From Salminus brasiliensis (Eukaryota > Chordata > Actinopteri > Characiformes > Bryconidae), in assembly GCF_030463535.1 (NCBI RefSeq), contig NC_132900.1, forward strand, positions 25,625,456-25,689,455: a stretch of 64,000 nt of DNA, read 5' to 3'. Within the stretch, counting starts at the first letter, position 1; each line of letters opens with the position of its first letter. The position numbers and the translations under genes were made by a program. The notes beneath the pieces were generated by a model that was given only the letters and a program-made list of their open reading frames with translations, made no database searches and had not been told where the DNA came from. Shown piece after piece: positions 24,626 to 37,870 of this stretch.

Positions 24626-26902
24626 CACATCATTAAACTCAGGTAAGACACAAATCTGAACACACTGAGGCTGATGCTCCATCCCCTCAGAAAGCACCAG
24701 AGCTGCTTCTGGACCAGCCCTTCTGTTTTGCCACTCCTTTGTTGTGTTTATTTTTGTTATGTAATTGGCATGTCCATGCTCCTCCCATTTTTAAAAAAGA
24801 AAATACATTTTGGACGTGTGTTTGTGAAAATGACATTGATGACAGCCTTAAGTGCAGTGTTTGTAAACTAAAGAAGCACATGTCGGATAGCAAACATGTC
24901 TTGGCTGATCGACTGTATCCGGGGTCAGCGACCAATCATGTCATGTTCATCACAACTATCCCTCCTCAAAATTGTGTATGTTTTGAGCTTTGTAACAACG
25001 TTTGTTGTGAAAGGCGCTATATAAATAAATTTAGAATTGAACTGAATTGATTAATCGGAGCATGGATAGGTCAGTTGCTGTTGTGCCTGAATGTGATGGA
25101 CCATAATCCCTGATCCTCTCAACCTGTTTTGACTCCTCAGCGAGTTCTTCAGAACGCACAGCGAAGGCCCCATCATTCTCTGCAGTTGCGTCGACGGCCT
25201 TTAGACACACGCCGCTCAGACTCAGACACAGGCAAAGGACTGGACGACTGGAATTAGAGCGAAAACGCTAGGGGAAGACGACCCGGAGCTGAGCACCACC
25301 CCAGTTCCTCCGGCCACGATTTGAGACTTGCTTGGGCTCTGTGAAAGCAGTCGTTGGGAAAGACAAAAAAGTAAAAGTAAAAAAAAAAAAGCCGTTCCCG
25401 GTCGACTACATGTGCGCCCCACTGCTGTGGGACAGGTTGGGTTGGGTTGCGCTGGGCTAGGCTAGGCTGGGAGGGGTTGGGTGTTGGGAAGAGTATGGGG
25501 AGTGGGAAGTGGTGGTGGGAGGGGGGTGGTCTTAACTGGATATGTTCAGAGATGCACTTTTAGTTGACGGAAGCGAACAGCTGCCTTACTATTTTACCAT
25601 CTGACGTTGTTGAGGGGAGATGTGCAGCACGATGCCAGTGTGTGTGTGTGTGCGCTCGGGCGTGTGTGTGCGCTCGCGTGTGTGTGAGTGAGTGCGCTAG
25701 GGCGCCGGAGAGCGCGTACCAGCGGCCGGTCACTCTCCGCTCAGATTAAAACAGGTGCACGTTTGAAAGAAGAAGAAAAAAAGGGTCACTTGCCAGTCTT
25801 ACTGCTTTAGCCGTCTCTGAAGCCCCCTGTCTAACTCCTCTTTGCTCGTTTTTGTTTTTAGGAGGGTTGATTGATGCCGTGCTCGTGTGCGGTACTAGTT
25901 TATGAACTTGCGTCTTGATCATTTGTTTCACTGTGTGTGTGTGTTTGTATGTTATTTAAGCATTATTTTTCTAGATATTTCTAGATTCAACCTCAAACAC
26001 AAAAGCAAAATCTTCAGGGGCGACTTTTGTGCTTGTGCGTTTTAGCTTTATTCATCATGCTATTTTAAGCTGCAGTCACTTTGATTGATTGGCTCTGGTT
26101 AAAGCATTCAGCGTGTGCATTTTGATTTTGAAAGTAATACGGTTAGTATTATATCAGTTACACGTTTAGAACTGTATGGCTGGATTGAGTAGCAGTTATT
26201 ATACAGTATGGATATTGTAAAATAGCTGTAGGATATTATGCATGGTGTTTTATTTATTTATTTATTTATTTCTGTTGTTTTTATTTAATTTTTTTGTTCT
26301 TTTCGAAGGAATGCTTGATCGTTGCACATTGGATTTTTGCACACGTAGTGCTCAGAGACTGCGCTGGTTTAGACCTTTTTTTCACCCTCTATTCTCACCG
26401 GTTGTGTACGCATGAATCTCCCCCCACCACACCCCCATCCCGAGCGGTCGAACGCATTCAGGTCGAGCCACTGGTTCTGCAAGTTGAATGTAGACAGATG
26501 CCTTAAAGGACTTTTATTTTGAAGAAAAAATAAATAAATAATAAAGTGTTCTAGTTTACCTCAGAAGATTAGTGATTTTGACTCTTTTTTTTTTGTCTTA
26601 ATGAATTGGAGATTTTGTGCTATTATTCTGTAGTATATTTATTTGTCTGGTGGTGCATGAAGACGTGGTTTTACTTTAGACGAAACTATACGTGGCAGTT
26701 TTGTGCCAGTATTTGAACCGAATAATATATTAAATGCATATATTTTCTATACATAGTATGAATATATTTAGTTGTTCGATACCTGAACTCTTTATCTTTT
26801 ATCGCTGGGTCATTTGATCACCTTGTACGCATGGTTACATTTGGAAGGTGGTTACTGCTTTAGGGTCGTTGTTGAGAAGTGTGTGGGTGTTGTGTGTCTG
26901 TG

Positions 26903-26944
<42 letters not shown>

Positions 26945-27187
26945 TGTGTGTGATGGAAGGGACGAATTTCCGATTTCGGAGAAGGAACAGATTGGAACAT
27001 AGGTTTGGTCAGATTGCAAGAGCATGTGAGACATATAGAAGGAAGGAGGAGCGTCAGATGGGAAAAAGTTAAACCATCTTCAAATGTAGAATTAAGATTT
27101 CTGAGTTGTTGTTTTTTTGTTTGTTTATTTAAATTGCTTATTTTTATTTAAAAACTAACAAAAAACAACAAAATGTGTGTGTGTATA

Positions 27188-27226
<39 letters not shown>

Positions 27227-27705
27227 ATTTCTGTTGTTTTTTCTTTTAGTTTCTTTTTTTTAAGAACAGATTTAAAACTAGATGAATATATTTATATAAA
27301 GTGGCTGTGTAAATGCCTATTAATTTTTTTTTTTTAACATTTTAATTCCATCCTAAATTGAATTCTAAAAAGTCCCATATTGGTCTTGCACCATTGCAAA
27401 GTATCTGTGCTATTTTTAAGCATTTATACAGCTAAAGTTGTCTGTATTTTTCTAACAATACAAATGTATTTCAGTAAATTCAATATGATATGTTTTGATG
27501 GAGAAAAACGTATATGATTGTATTGCATTTGATAGTATTGGGTATGAGTCAATTTAATACTTTCAGAATCAAATCTTAATGTTTTCATTTTAAAAACTGA
27601 GTTGAGGAACGTCGAACTTTTTGGTATTGACTGTCTCTCAAACTCCTTTTTTTTTGGAGAAATTGAAAGTTATAAGTTATAATAAAAATGAAATGACTTT
27701 ACAGT
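24626..27705 (+). other. jph1: jph1 3' UTR, containing one intron
   Basis: The exon end at 24642 (gtaaga) pairs with an acceptor at 25139-25140 (gactcctcag), giving a final non-coding exon starting at 25141. Candidate poly(A) signals are the aataaataaataataaa cluster near 26527-26543 (proximal) and aataaa at 27681-27686 (distal). The UTR holds a poly(A) run at 25379-25390, G-rich ggttgggttgggttgcg sequence near 25430-25520, GT-rich microsatellites (25636-25690, 26897-26952) and a (ta)n run near 27184-27222. The true 3' end is inferred. Confidence 0.6.
26897..26952. repeat. (gt)n microsatellite in the jph1 3' UTR
   Basis: Nearly uninterrupted gt repeats with single gc and tt interruptions. 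Confidence 0.9.
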
Positions 27706-28839
27706 GGTTTCTGTGTGTATCTTTAAAAATGCTTGGCCCCCTGACATTGCTGTTTACATTCCCACATTACTGAAGAAGGAAGGACTGAATTAAAGAGTGA
27801 AGCGCAGGATTTGGGTGGGAGTTTCCCCATGCTATAGTGCTGTAGAGCAGCTCGCAACCCCTATAGTTACAGTGCGGTTTATTTTGGGACCCCCTCACCC
27901 CGCTCTCCCCATCTAGACCACAGTGTGAAATCTGGCGCTTGTCTGGGGAACAGCAGTGGTGATCCTCAGACAAATATAGTGACCGACAGCTGCTGCTGGA
28001 CCAGAGCAGCCGTCTGCTCCCTCTGTCTTTCTTTCTTTTCCTCCCTCTTTAGCTCTCCTTCTGGCTCTGTCGTTCCCTCTATCTTTCATGTCTTTTAGCT
28101 CTGTCTCTCTCTGTCTCTCTTGCCTTGTGTCTCTATCTGTCCCACTCATTTCTGTCCCTCACCCTTTCTCCCATCCCCTCACTGTCTCACCTCTCTCATT
28201 ACCTCTCTTTTTGTCTGTTTTTAGACAGCTGTCTCTGTCTCTGTCATGCCATTTCTTTTATTCTTTCTCAGTCTCTCTCGCACTGTCTCAAATGTCCATG
28301 CGCTCACTTTCATTTTCAATGTCTCTCTCTCAAAATGTCTCTGTCTCTCTTACTGGAATGGAAGGTCATGCTGCACCTGCTTCGCTGGGCTCTTTCTACA
28401 TGTGAACACGGGCAGCGCTAACGTTACTATAGAAAGAAGCCAGTGCCTCCCTCCTGTAGCTGTACCGAGGCTTCGTGAAAAAAACGCCAGCATTGCTAAT
28501 CATGAAAGGAAGTTAGCGGCGGCCAGCTAGCGTTACACAAGCCAGGCTGACTGGCTTCCACTTGCTGCTGCCATGTTAGCATTCTCAGATGGTCTAATTC
28601 TTTACTCGGATGTAGCTAGCTAGCTGATCAGCAAGGCCATGTCTGGTGTCTGACGTTTGCTTGTTTAGTTATACACTGGAGTTGTAGGCTAACATAGCTC
28701 ACGTAACGTAACTCATCACAGTTTCTTCAATAATATGTGGAGGTGTCCAGTAATCTCTAATTGACTTACTGTATGACTTGTTAAAAAACAAACAGCAATA
28801 TAACGAGCTACAGTGTTTGTAATTGCATTGCAGTGTTTT

Positions 28840-30770
28840 GTAGCTACTGTATTGTTATCTAGTGACTAACGTTAGCTTGTGGCCAAAGTTTTGCAAGCAT
28901 TCCTTATTTTTGCTTTATTAAACCACATAAGAAGAGATTAGAGATTACTGAAGACTTTCACACGGTTTGAGAAGAATGTAAGATGATTTAGGCTTGAGGC
29001 CTCATTAGGCACCACAGGAGTTTTGTACTGAATTGTTATCTAGCGACTAACATGTTAGTTAGCTTGTGGCCTAAAGTCTTGTAGGCATTCCTTATTTTTG
29101 CTCTATTAAATAGAATTGGGAGCACTACTTATGGGGCAGTGGTGGCTCAGCGGTTAGAGCGCCGGGATATTGATAACAGGGTTGTGGGTTCGATTCCCAG
29201 GCTTGGCAAGCTGCCACTGTTGGGCCCTTGAGCAAGGCCCTTTACCCTCTCTGCTCCCCGGGCGCTGGAGTTGGCTGCCCACCGCTCTGTGTGTGTGTAC
29301 TCACTGCCCCTAACACGTGTGTGTGTGTGTGTTCACTACCAGATGGGTTAAATGCGGAGGACACATTTCGCTGTACAGACCACACTGTACAGCGACAAAT
29401 ACATGCATCTTTACCTTTACTTGTTATTGAATTGGGAATTTCTTTCATTCTTACACCCCTATTGAAAATGTAGAAAAGTGTTTTGCTTAGCTAATTACTG
29501 AACATCTTCACACGGTTTGAGGAGAATGTATAATGATTTAGGCTTGCATTTAGCACAATGCTAATCCCTGAGGTATAAGCTTGTTAGCTATATTAGCCTT
29601 CAGTGCAAAACCGAAGATGCTAAACCTCAGGCTCTACAACAGTTTTGTACTGTATTGTTATCTAGAGACTAACATGTTAGCTTGCGGATCAAGTTTTGCA
29701 GGCATTCCTTATTTTTACTGTTTTTATTAAACCACATAAGGAAGTCTAGTAGAGATTACTGAACACCTTCACACTGTTTGAGGAGAATGTATGACAATTT
29801 AGCCGTGCAGTTAGCACAATGCTAATCACTGAGGTATAAGCTTTCAATGCTTGTTAGCTATATTAGCCTTAAAGCTTCAGTGCAAAGCCTAAGGCACTAC
29901 ACCAGTTTTGTACTGAATTGTTATTTAGACACTAACATGTTAGCTTGTGGCTAAAGTCTTGCAGGCATTTCTTATTTTTGCGCTATTAAATAGAATTCGG
30001 AGCACTAATTGGTGCTGAACTATTAGCTAAAAGCATTAGCAGCAGCTTTTTGGAAGTCTGAATCTTATCCATAGTATCAGTCCATGCTTGTTTGCTACAT
30101 TAGCCTCGTAGCTTCAGTGCAAAACCGAAGATGCTAAACCTCAGACACCACACCAGTTTTTTATTATTGTTATGTAGAGACTAACATGTTATCTTGTGGC
30201 TTAAATTTTGCAGGCATTTCTTATTTTTGCTTTATTAAACCACATTAGATTAGAAGTCTATTAGAGATTACTGAACACCTTCACACAGTTTGAGGAGAAT
30301 GCGCTTAGGCGTGCGGTAAGCGCAATGCTAACTACTGAGGTAAAAGCTTCCATTGCTTGTTAGCTACATTAGCCTCATGGCTTCAGTGCAAAACTGCAGA
30401 CGCTAAACCTCAGACGCACCAGTTTTGTACTGGTTTTGCATTTTTGTACGTCTTTCAGGCACTCCTTGTTTTATTATTGCCCCATTAAATAGAATTGGGA
30501 GCACTATTTGCCATTGAATTGGTACTTTCTTTCATTTCTACACCCCTAATGAAAATGTAGAAATGTGTTTTGCTTAGCTAAAAACATTAGATTACTGAAC
30601 ACCTTCACACGCTTTGAGGAGAATGTATGATGATTTAGGAGCTTGTTGCAGTTAAGCACGAGCCTCAAGCAAAACACCAGTTTTGTACTATATGGTTATC
30701 TAGAGACTAACATGCTAGCTTGTAGCTAAAGTCTTACACATTTAGCTACATTTGCCTCATAGCTTTAGTG
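28840..30770. repeat. Tandem array of about 250-300 bp units
   Basis: The landmark attgttatctagagactaacatgttagcttgtgg recurs near 28851, 29033, 29656, 29919, 30167 and 30696. Each is followed by gcaggcattccttatttttgc, attactgaacaccttcacac and tgaggagaatgtatgatgattta. Units differ by substitutions and partial deletions, so the array is old. Confidence 0.8.
29132..29425 (+). mobile_element. tRNA-derived SINE, near full length
   Basis: It starts ggggcagtggtggctcagcggttagagc (A-box tggctcagcgg), has the exact B-box ggttcgattcc at about 29187-29197, then ttgggcccttgagcaaggccc, a gt-rich stretch and the tail gggttaaatgcggaggacac...tgtacagcgacaaat. It interrupts one unit of the surrounding tandem array, so it inserted after the array formed. 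Confidence 0.85.
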
Positions 30771-33700
30771 CAAAACTGGAGAAGCAAAACTTCAGGCTCA
30801 GGCATATTTTGGTTGATTAATTAATGTGGAATTTAGGGGATCAAAGGGGAAATTTGTCAGTTTGACATTATTATTTATTTTATGTATTCTGCCAACATTT
30901 CCCTTCCAGAGCAGGATATAAGGACTGCTGAGTCATACACGCTGCACCAGGAGACGCCACTTAGCAGGTTGCCTTTCTGTAGAAACACACCAACTTTCCA
31001 TTCGTCAACCACAAGCCGTCGGAAAACACAAGCCCCAACATGGACCTTAAACAAAGGTGTGCCTACAAGGGAAGGTGATGTCATGCATCCGAGAATACTT
31101 GCAAAGGTAACAAGGCAACTTTCCAGGTTCATCCGTCATTTTAACATCCTGCCACCTGTAGCTCACACCACACACACACACTTGCACAGTGAAGGATGGC
31201 AAAAATTATGACAGTTCTAGTTCATGGCTATGAATCATGTTATAAAAGCCAGTGCATTTACATTCAGTATATCCACCTATTCCACTCAGGGCCGTTACAT
31301 CACCATTGAATATTCACACAGAGTTATAAGGTGTGTTTCAGACTGGGCTGCTTTTTGAATTAATCACAAAACCCAGCAACCAATCAGAACCATGGTCATT
31401 TACATGGACGTTTATTCCATAGGGATAAGTAGAGGGTGGAAAATGTAAATGTGTGAACACATTTCATAAGCAGACATTGGGGGGATGGAGGGTCATACCC
31501 TTGTAAAGCACACCTATACGATATTATTTACCATTAAACAATGAAGGTGGCCATCTTTGTTCACTTTGGGTTAGAACTGATTGAGCCGATCCTCAGAAGC
31601 TGATGAGTCGGGTGCTTGTGAGGCCATCAGCTAGCTAGATTAGCTCTTAGACTTACATCTCACCGCATCTGACAGCCTCGCAAGCACCTGATTCCCCTCC
31701 ACAAAACGGTAGGAGCAGACGTATGGACGTTTGGGTGGAGGTGCATTCAACCATAGAAGCAGGTCCTCTTCTTCTTTGGATATGGTGCCTCACTCATTTG
31801 CATCTTTTTGTGTTGTGTTGGAAAGCTAGGTAGCTATGCTCCTAATATCTGTGATCAATGTTAAATAGCCTGTTGGCATGTTTAGCACAGCTAGCCTCTT
31901 TAAGATCAGTGTCCACAGCAGTAGCCTATAGAATTTGATAATAATAATGATAATAATAATGATAATAAATCCAGCCTTATCATTTCTGCAGTAAGGGTGG
32001 GTGAAACATAACATTATGATTCTCAAGCACATTTTCATGCTCCACAATTTAAAAAGGCTATGAAAAACTGAACAATGTTTATAAAAATGTGCAGAATTTG
32101 CAGAACATTGATTAAAATATGATTATAGCATAATGGGCTGTCATCCAATCAGATGCTTGTTACTATGCAGTTACTATATACTGGTTGCTGTTTACAGGCT
32201 CTAAATCTGTCTTGTTTATGATCCATTGAGGTGTTTAGTATTCCAGGAGTCCTGACCACACCCATCCTACCCTCAGAAAGGCATATTATGGCAGTATTTA
32301 TCATGGCAAAGTTGCCCGTCCTCAGTTAGCACTGTCATCAAGTTGCTGCAACCTGGACGTTTCAGCTGAACTGATTCCAAAAGGTCTTTTTTGCCCTTTA
32401 ACCTTAAAACGTCCCTCCTGCACAAATGGACAAATGGACTCAGAGACACTGCGGTGGTTTGAGAAATATTTTCCTGGGAAGAGTCAAGGTCGAGCCGCAA
32501 TACGGAGAATCCGCAGCATGCGAAAGAGAGACAGCGACAAACCTCAAACATCTCAGACTGCACACATGGCCTCACGTTTCACAGGGCCCCCCTTTATTTC
32601 TGTTTTCATGTGGTCTAAAACACTCCCACCAGCGAAGAGACGCAGCAATGAGTCTGTGAGGGGTTGTGTGTGTGTGTGGGGGGGCAGTCTTTTAGTTAGC
32701 ATTAGCATCAGACTCTACTGTACACACTGTATTTTTTCGCTAGTCACTTTATTTGGGTTGTATTTGCTAGTAAGTTACAAATGTGTGGAAGTTAACATTG
32801 ATAATAATAGAAAATGATGTCTACAGTGGTACTGTAGACTAGCCCATTCCAAAAGCTGATGTTGGTAATGTTGCTAATGCTTTAAATGCCATTGACTTGC
32901 TTCCATTCATAGTTAGCCATGTTAGCATGTTCGTTCAGCCTAGACCTTTAACCCTCTAGGCTTAATATTCCTTTATTGATGTTAAAGGGGTTTTGTTTGC
33001 CTAACCATCTATATCTTCTAAAATCAATTAGGAGAATACAGTATATGCAAATTAGCTGTTTTTGTGACATCATATTTTTATATATGGACCCTTTAAGACC
33101 CTTTAAGGTGTATTTTGAACCTTTAACCATCCAACTTGAAAGAAACTGGCTCTTTACAACTTCTTATTCAGTAATAACTACAAATGCTTTACTGCTATAA
33201 AACGAATATGTGAGTTGAAGCATGACCCGAATACAGGTGCTTTAAGCACAGTTTCAAACTGATAGAAATGCCCTTGAGACATAAGGCACAGCCCAGGACA
33301 TTTCACCCTCAGAGTCAGCACCACCAGCTGTTCCTGTGCACGGTTCACGGCACTTTTTTGTTTCGATATCCCCCACCTTTGCTCCTGGTACTTCACGATC
33401 AGGCTGGTATACATGGAGGCTCCTTAATTAACCCTGTCCTCTTGCGCTCAGCCCTCCCTCCGCCATTAGAACTAGATTGATAGGCCCCCCGCGGCTCAGA
33501 GCTGTGAGGTCGGAGCGTCCGAAAACACCTGCTGCCACCCGTCAGGCCTGCAATGGTGTGGTCTGTGCCAGAACGGCCTGTAACAGTCCACCCCACCCCT
33601 GCGTCCCTGCTGCCCAGGGAGACACAAAACACACAGGGACGTGCTGAGTTTATGAGGTTATAACAGCTCCATACTTGAGGATGTTTCTGAGATAAATGAT

Positions 33701-35519
33701 ACGCTGATCTAGTCGGAATGGAAAGTCAAAGATTTGGTGGAAATGAATCATATCAGTAAATGAGTAAATTATAATAATGATAATGTACTAGCAGAATGGG
33801 TTGCCATCCAATCAGTTTCTTATGCAGTGTCTTACCATGTTTTTTTTATGTTTCAGCTGCCCTTTGGAGGCTCTGTAATTAACCCTGTTCTTTTACACGC
33901 CGCCCCAAACACCTAGGACTACATTGTTACAGGCTGAACTGTGCCAGAACAGCCTGTAACAGCCCACCCTAGCAGCCTCCGGAAACACCCCGGAGGAAAA
34001 AACACAGCAGCACAGGTTGTAGAGCTAAGTGTAGGAAGCTTATAAGAAATGCTCTGCATTATTCATAAATCATGCATGAAATAAAGCCCCCAGAACTGGA
34101 CTGTTGGGTTCTCTGGAGTGATGGAGCTCCATCCAAAACTTTGGGATGAGTGTGAGTGGCAGAACCATCATCCAATCATATGAATGTTTATATCTTTATA
34201 TACATATGTTTGAGGTATGTACATATATGTAGTAAATATATAGTACAGTTAATATTGATTATAGTGAATATATGAATGATACATAATATAATTTTAATCA
34301 GATAATGCAGAATATGTATTCTGGTATGTGCCATATATCATAACGCACATAACTATGAACGACAGTTTTAACCTTCCATGTCTCTAAAAGTCTCCTTCTA
34401 ATTTCATGACTGCGTCGAAGATCAAGATCAGGACAGATATCTCCACTACAACTTGCCCTGTGTAATGAATTCTGTGACTCACCTTCAAATACTAAAACAA
34501 TAATTCACAGTGATTAATCAATCTGTCAGACACTGACTCACGGATCACACACTGCCAGTGAATGTGCAAAATCTCAGCATGGTGCTGGGTTTTCATTTCA
34601 GCCTGTCTGTTCTGTTCCATTTTAGTTTCAAATGGATTTGCTCTGTAAAATGCTGAAAAAACAACCATGAGGATCAGACAGCAAGTAGATTTGGCATGGG
34701 TGCCAATAAGTTGCTCCCTCCAGGTTTGTAGTTATTCAGCTGAAATCTAGCATTTTTAAATGAGTCAGTGAATAAAGGCTAAGTACACATTTCTGTGACG
34801 GTTTTGAGAGCTGTAGGGTGACAATGGTTTCATTTGTGTCTGTAAAACGAGCCTCTAGGGTTACCAAAAGCTGCAGTTAGCACAGCCTTCCCAGTTCAAA
34901 CCAATGGGTGAAGGAAGCTAGCTGTCCTACAGCACTCCCACATGGTGAAAAGCGTTCTCACTGGCATCATTCCTCACCTTTAAAGCCGAAGTTAATTCCC
35001 TTTCAAGGTCATCAAGGCCATGTGGCAAAACCCAGATATTCTCCCTAGGAATAAAAGAAAAGCAGTTGTTACAATTAGCTTAGCTGTGCCATCTGGTACA
35101 CTAGATCTCTTCTAAATGTCATTATATGCTTCGGGGGGAAATATTCACATTGGATATGTAATATGGTTTCATATGGACCATAAATGATTCATGAATGGTT
35201 TCTGTGACCAAAGTAAAATCATTCATTTCATATCACAGCTGTATAATGGCTAAAGAAAATATATCACAGTGCACTTTATATGCACACAGTTTCCACTGAC
35301 TTTTCTAAATATTCTGAATAATTCAGTGGTTAAGCTGTAAACAGCCATTCAGGGGTTGGTTTTATGTAAATTGGCTCATGCTAAAGAAACTTATAGGATC
35401 AGATTTCTTTACAGCGTTGGTGAATGGAAGTCCAAATTGAGCAGGCCAATGTCTACAGTGCGAATATAGCCATTTTTTAGTACCAAAAACCACCAGTTTA
35501 CCTCTAGGTGTCTTTTGAC

Positions 35520-35815
35520 CCTGGTAACAATTCCAGCTCAACTTTTGCTGGTAGCTAGTTTCAGATGGTCTAAGCTGTTTTTTGATGGTTGAGGTGGTTA
35601 AAAACCTGGTCATCCAGGCGAAAACATACCTTATGCTGGTAAGCCATCTGGTTAACCAGCTCTTGACTAGCGAAGTGTTGTTTGCATTTGATTGTGGTCA
35701 TGCTTGACCAGGCTGCTCATGCATGGTCAACCAGCTTGGTCTTGATGGTCGTCCAGTGTAGTCACGTTGGTCAACCAGCATGGTCTAGCCTGGTCAGGTT
35801 GTACATGCTTGTAGA
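35520..35815. repeat. Degenerate tggtcaaccagc minisatellite
   Basis: Repeated variants of tggtcaaccagcttggtc and ggtctagcctggtcag occur, a pattern common in fish genomes. The open frame through it is a by-product of the repeat. Confidence 0.7.
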
Positions 35816-36548
35816 CGAGCTAAACCGTCAAACTCAGACTCTCCTGCACTATGCTCTGAGCTCAGCACTTGCCCCTGACCCCGCTCTGTAACTTTGCATG
35901 GTCTGACACTTGGTGGCTGAGATGCTCTCTGCAGTTCCTAAACGCTTCCACTTTTAATAATACCGACTTGCTGCAACGGTGGCCTCCTATTACAGTACCA
36001 CACTTCCACAAATATTTAATATTCATATATAAATTTGTGTATATAAAGGCAGACAGCATGACTGGACGTGTGATGTTATACACCTGTAGCAGCGAGTCCC
36101 CAAAAACATCAGTTTAGTAAGAGAATGTGGTTTAGTGCACTTACTTTAGTCTAACTGCGGTGTAACTGGAACTGCTTTTACCTCAGCACAGTGTGGTATC
36201 ACTCCATGCACTGCTCTCCAGTTCTACACAGCAGGTGATAATGTAGTGATGTTTTACAATAGTTTTTTTGATGAATATAATTGTTTATATGCACCTCTTC
36301 ATAACTCTCTGTTTGCAAATAATGCTACTTATTATTATTATTATTATTATTAATATGTTAATTCTATATTATTGTTAAATGATATAATAATAATAATACA
36401 ACTATGTTAATGAGGTTATATATATTATGTATTATTATATAGTATATTACTAGTTATTATTATTGTTGTTATTATTCTACTTTTTATTATGATTAAATTA
36501 TAGAATAATAAAATATGTTAGCAATATTATTAGTAATATATTACTAGT

Positions 36549-36581
<33 letters not shown>

Positions 36582-37439
36582 TAATAATACTAATAAAACA
36601 ATAGCAATTATAAGTCTAGTTCAAAACTCTGACTGGGTTTTTCTCTGGAAGCACCAGGAAATGTACACTGATGTCAGCTCAGAGAGAAAAGGAAGTGGGA
36701 AGGCTGTGTATCAACCATGAGAAGAGTGATAGATTCAGAATGTGTGCCGGTGGAAGATATGACACACTTTCATCTACAGCAAGATTAACAGTTCAGTCCA
36801 ACCTACATACAGTAGTAATCTAGTATACTGTATACAAGTCTGTGTACAAAAAGCTTTATAAAAATAGAAATGTGCCCAGTAGTGGTGAATGGCTTCACGT
36901 CTGGCAGCTAGCTGACAGACCAGTCACAGCAACACCCTATGTAAATCGATGCAGTTCTTAAGTTCACCATTCTTGTATTCTTCTTGTCCACTAAATAGTT
37001 CATTTTGGATTACCCATGGCTCTTCGTGACTCTGTTCATTCCTGCCTGGCGACTTGCGACACTTTAACGTCCCACGTAAGTCACCAGGGCCAGAGTCTCT
37101 AATGTCTCCTACACAGATGGTCATTACACCAGATGCTAATGAATACACTGCCTGGCAACTGAGACAATGCTTTACCATCGCTTTGAGAAGATTTTGGGTA
37201 TAAAACAAGTGTTTATTATCACATATCATTAAAATGGTGGAGGGATACATGTACGCTGCTGTTTGGCAAAAATAGTCCCCATAGAAAGCCAAAGAATGTT
37301 TTTTCAAGACTTGCCACTATTTTATCACTCACCACCACTGTAAAGAAATCCAGAATGTTAAGTTTCTCTACACTGAACAAGACTTTTTACACCAACCCCC
37401 CACTCTGAATGTTATCATCTCAGACACTGAATTAGGAAG

Positions 37440-37870
37440 GAATTTTGAAAGGTGCAAAGTTAGGGTTGCATTGACAGTAAATTCCCTGTCAAACTCATTA
37501 ATGAAGTGAAATCTGAAGGGCTAGGTATTCACCCTGGGAAGCAGATTTTTAGTTCAAACAAACTGTAACGACAAAGCAAACCTTATTTGAATAAGTGAGA
37601 AGAGCTCACTGGGAGTTCTGCTCCGGAATTTGTCTTCAGACGAACGGAAAATGAGTCATGGAAGATCTCTGGAACAGAGAAGACAACTCATCAGCATCCT
37701 CATGCTGTTTACCTTCATTATCTTAATAAACAGGCTTTGAGCATGTCTGCTATACCAATACACATGGTGAGGATATGATGACTGCGGTACAGTTCTTACC
37801 TCCTTTAATAAGGTTGCAGATTTTAAACCCCTCACAAGGGCCCAAAGGTCCAGAAAACTCCAACCACTGT
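37440..37870 (-). pseudogene. Partial ly96 duplicate (end of exon 3, exon 4, exon 5), frameshifted
   Basis: The minus strand repeats ly96 almost verbatim. The end of exon 3 is at 37870-37800 with its donor, a complete exon 4 at 37668-37610 with both splice sites (one substitution visible, His to Asn), and exon 5 starts at 37533. In exon 5 a 2-bp deletion at about 37517-37519 (ctgaagggctagg against ctgaagagggctagg in the intact copy) shifts the frame. TAA at 37500-37498 then ends it after 11 codons. Similarity stops abruptly at 37870 (caaccactgt), inside exon 3, so exons 1, 2 and the start of 3 are absent. It could still serve as alternative 3' exons of ly96, but the lost C-terminus argues against function. 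Confidence 0.85.

Larger units (their letters stand above)
27706..36600. other. Intergenic region between jph1 and ly96
   Basis: I find no gene I can support. It holds a pyrimidine-rich block (28020-28345, ctctctgtctctct-type), a tandem array (28840-30770) with a SINE, a dispersed repeat near 31300-31460, an (ataat)n-like stretch near 31938-31968, a duplicated GC-rich block (33420-33640 and 33865-34020), a Tc1-like fragment (34090-34180), a ggtcaaccagc minisatellite (35520-35815) and TTA-rich sequence (36325-36600). Open frames at 30882-31211 and 32434-32817 are unassigned. Confidence 0.65.

Noticed and set aside
29132-29210. Possible tRNA gene (A- and B-box present)
   Set aside because: It does not form a complete tRNA cloverleaf by eye, has a long non-tRNA body and tail, and recurs four times. 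It is a tRNA-derived SINE.
32434-32817. 127-codon + frame starting MDSETLRWFEKYFPG
   Set aside because: It has a real ATG but runs into a gt repeat, has no recognised family, no splice support and no expected gene at this place.
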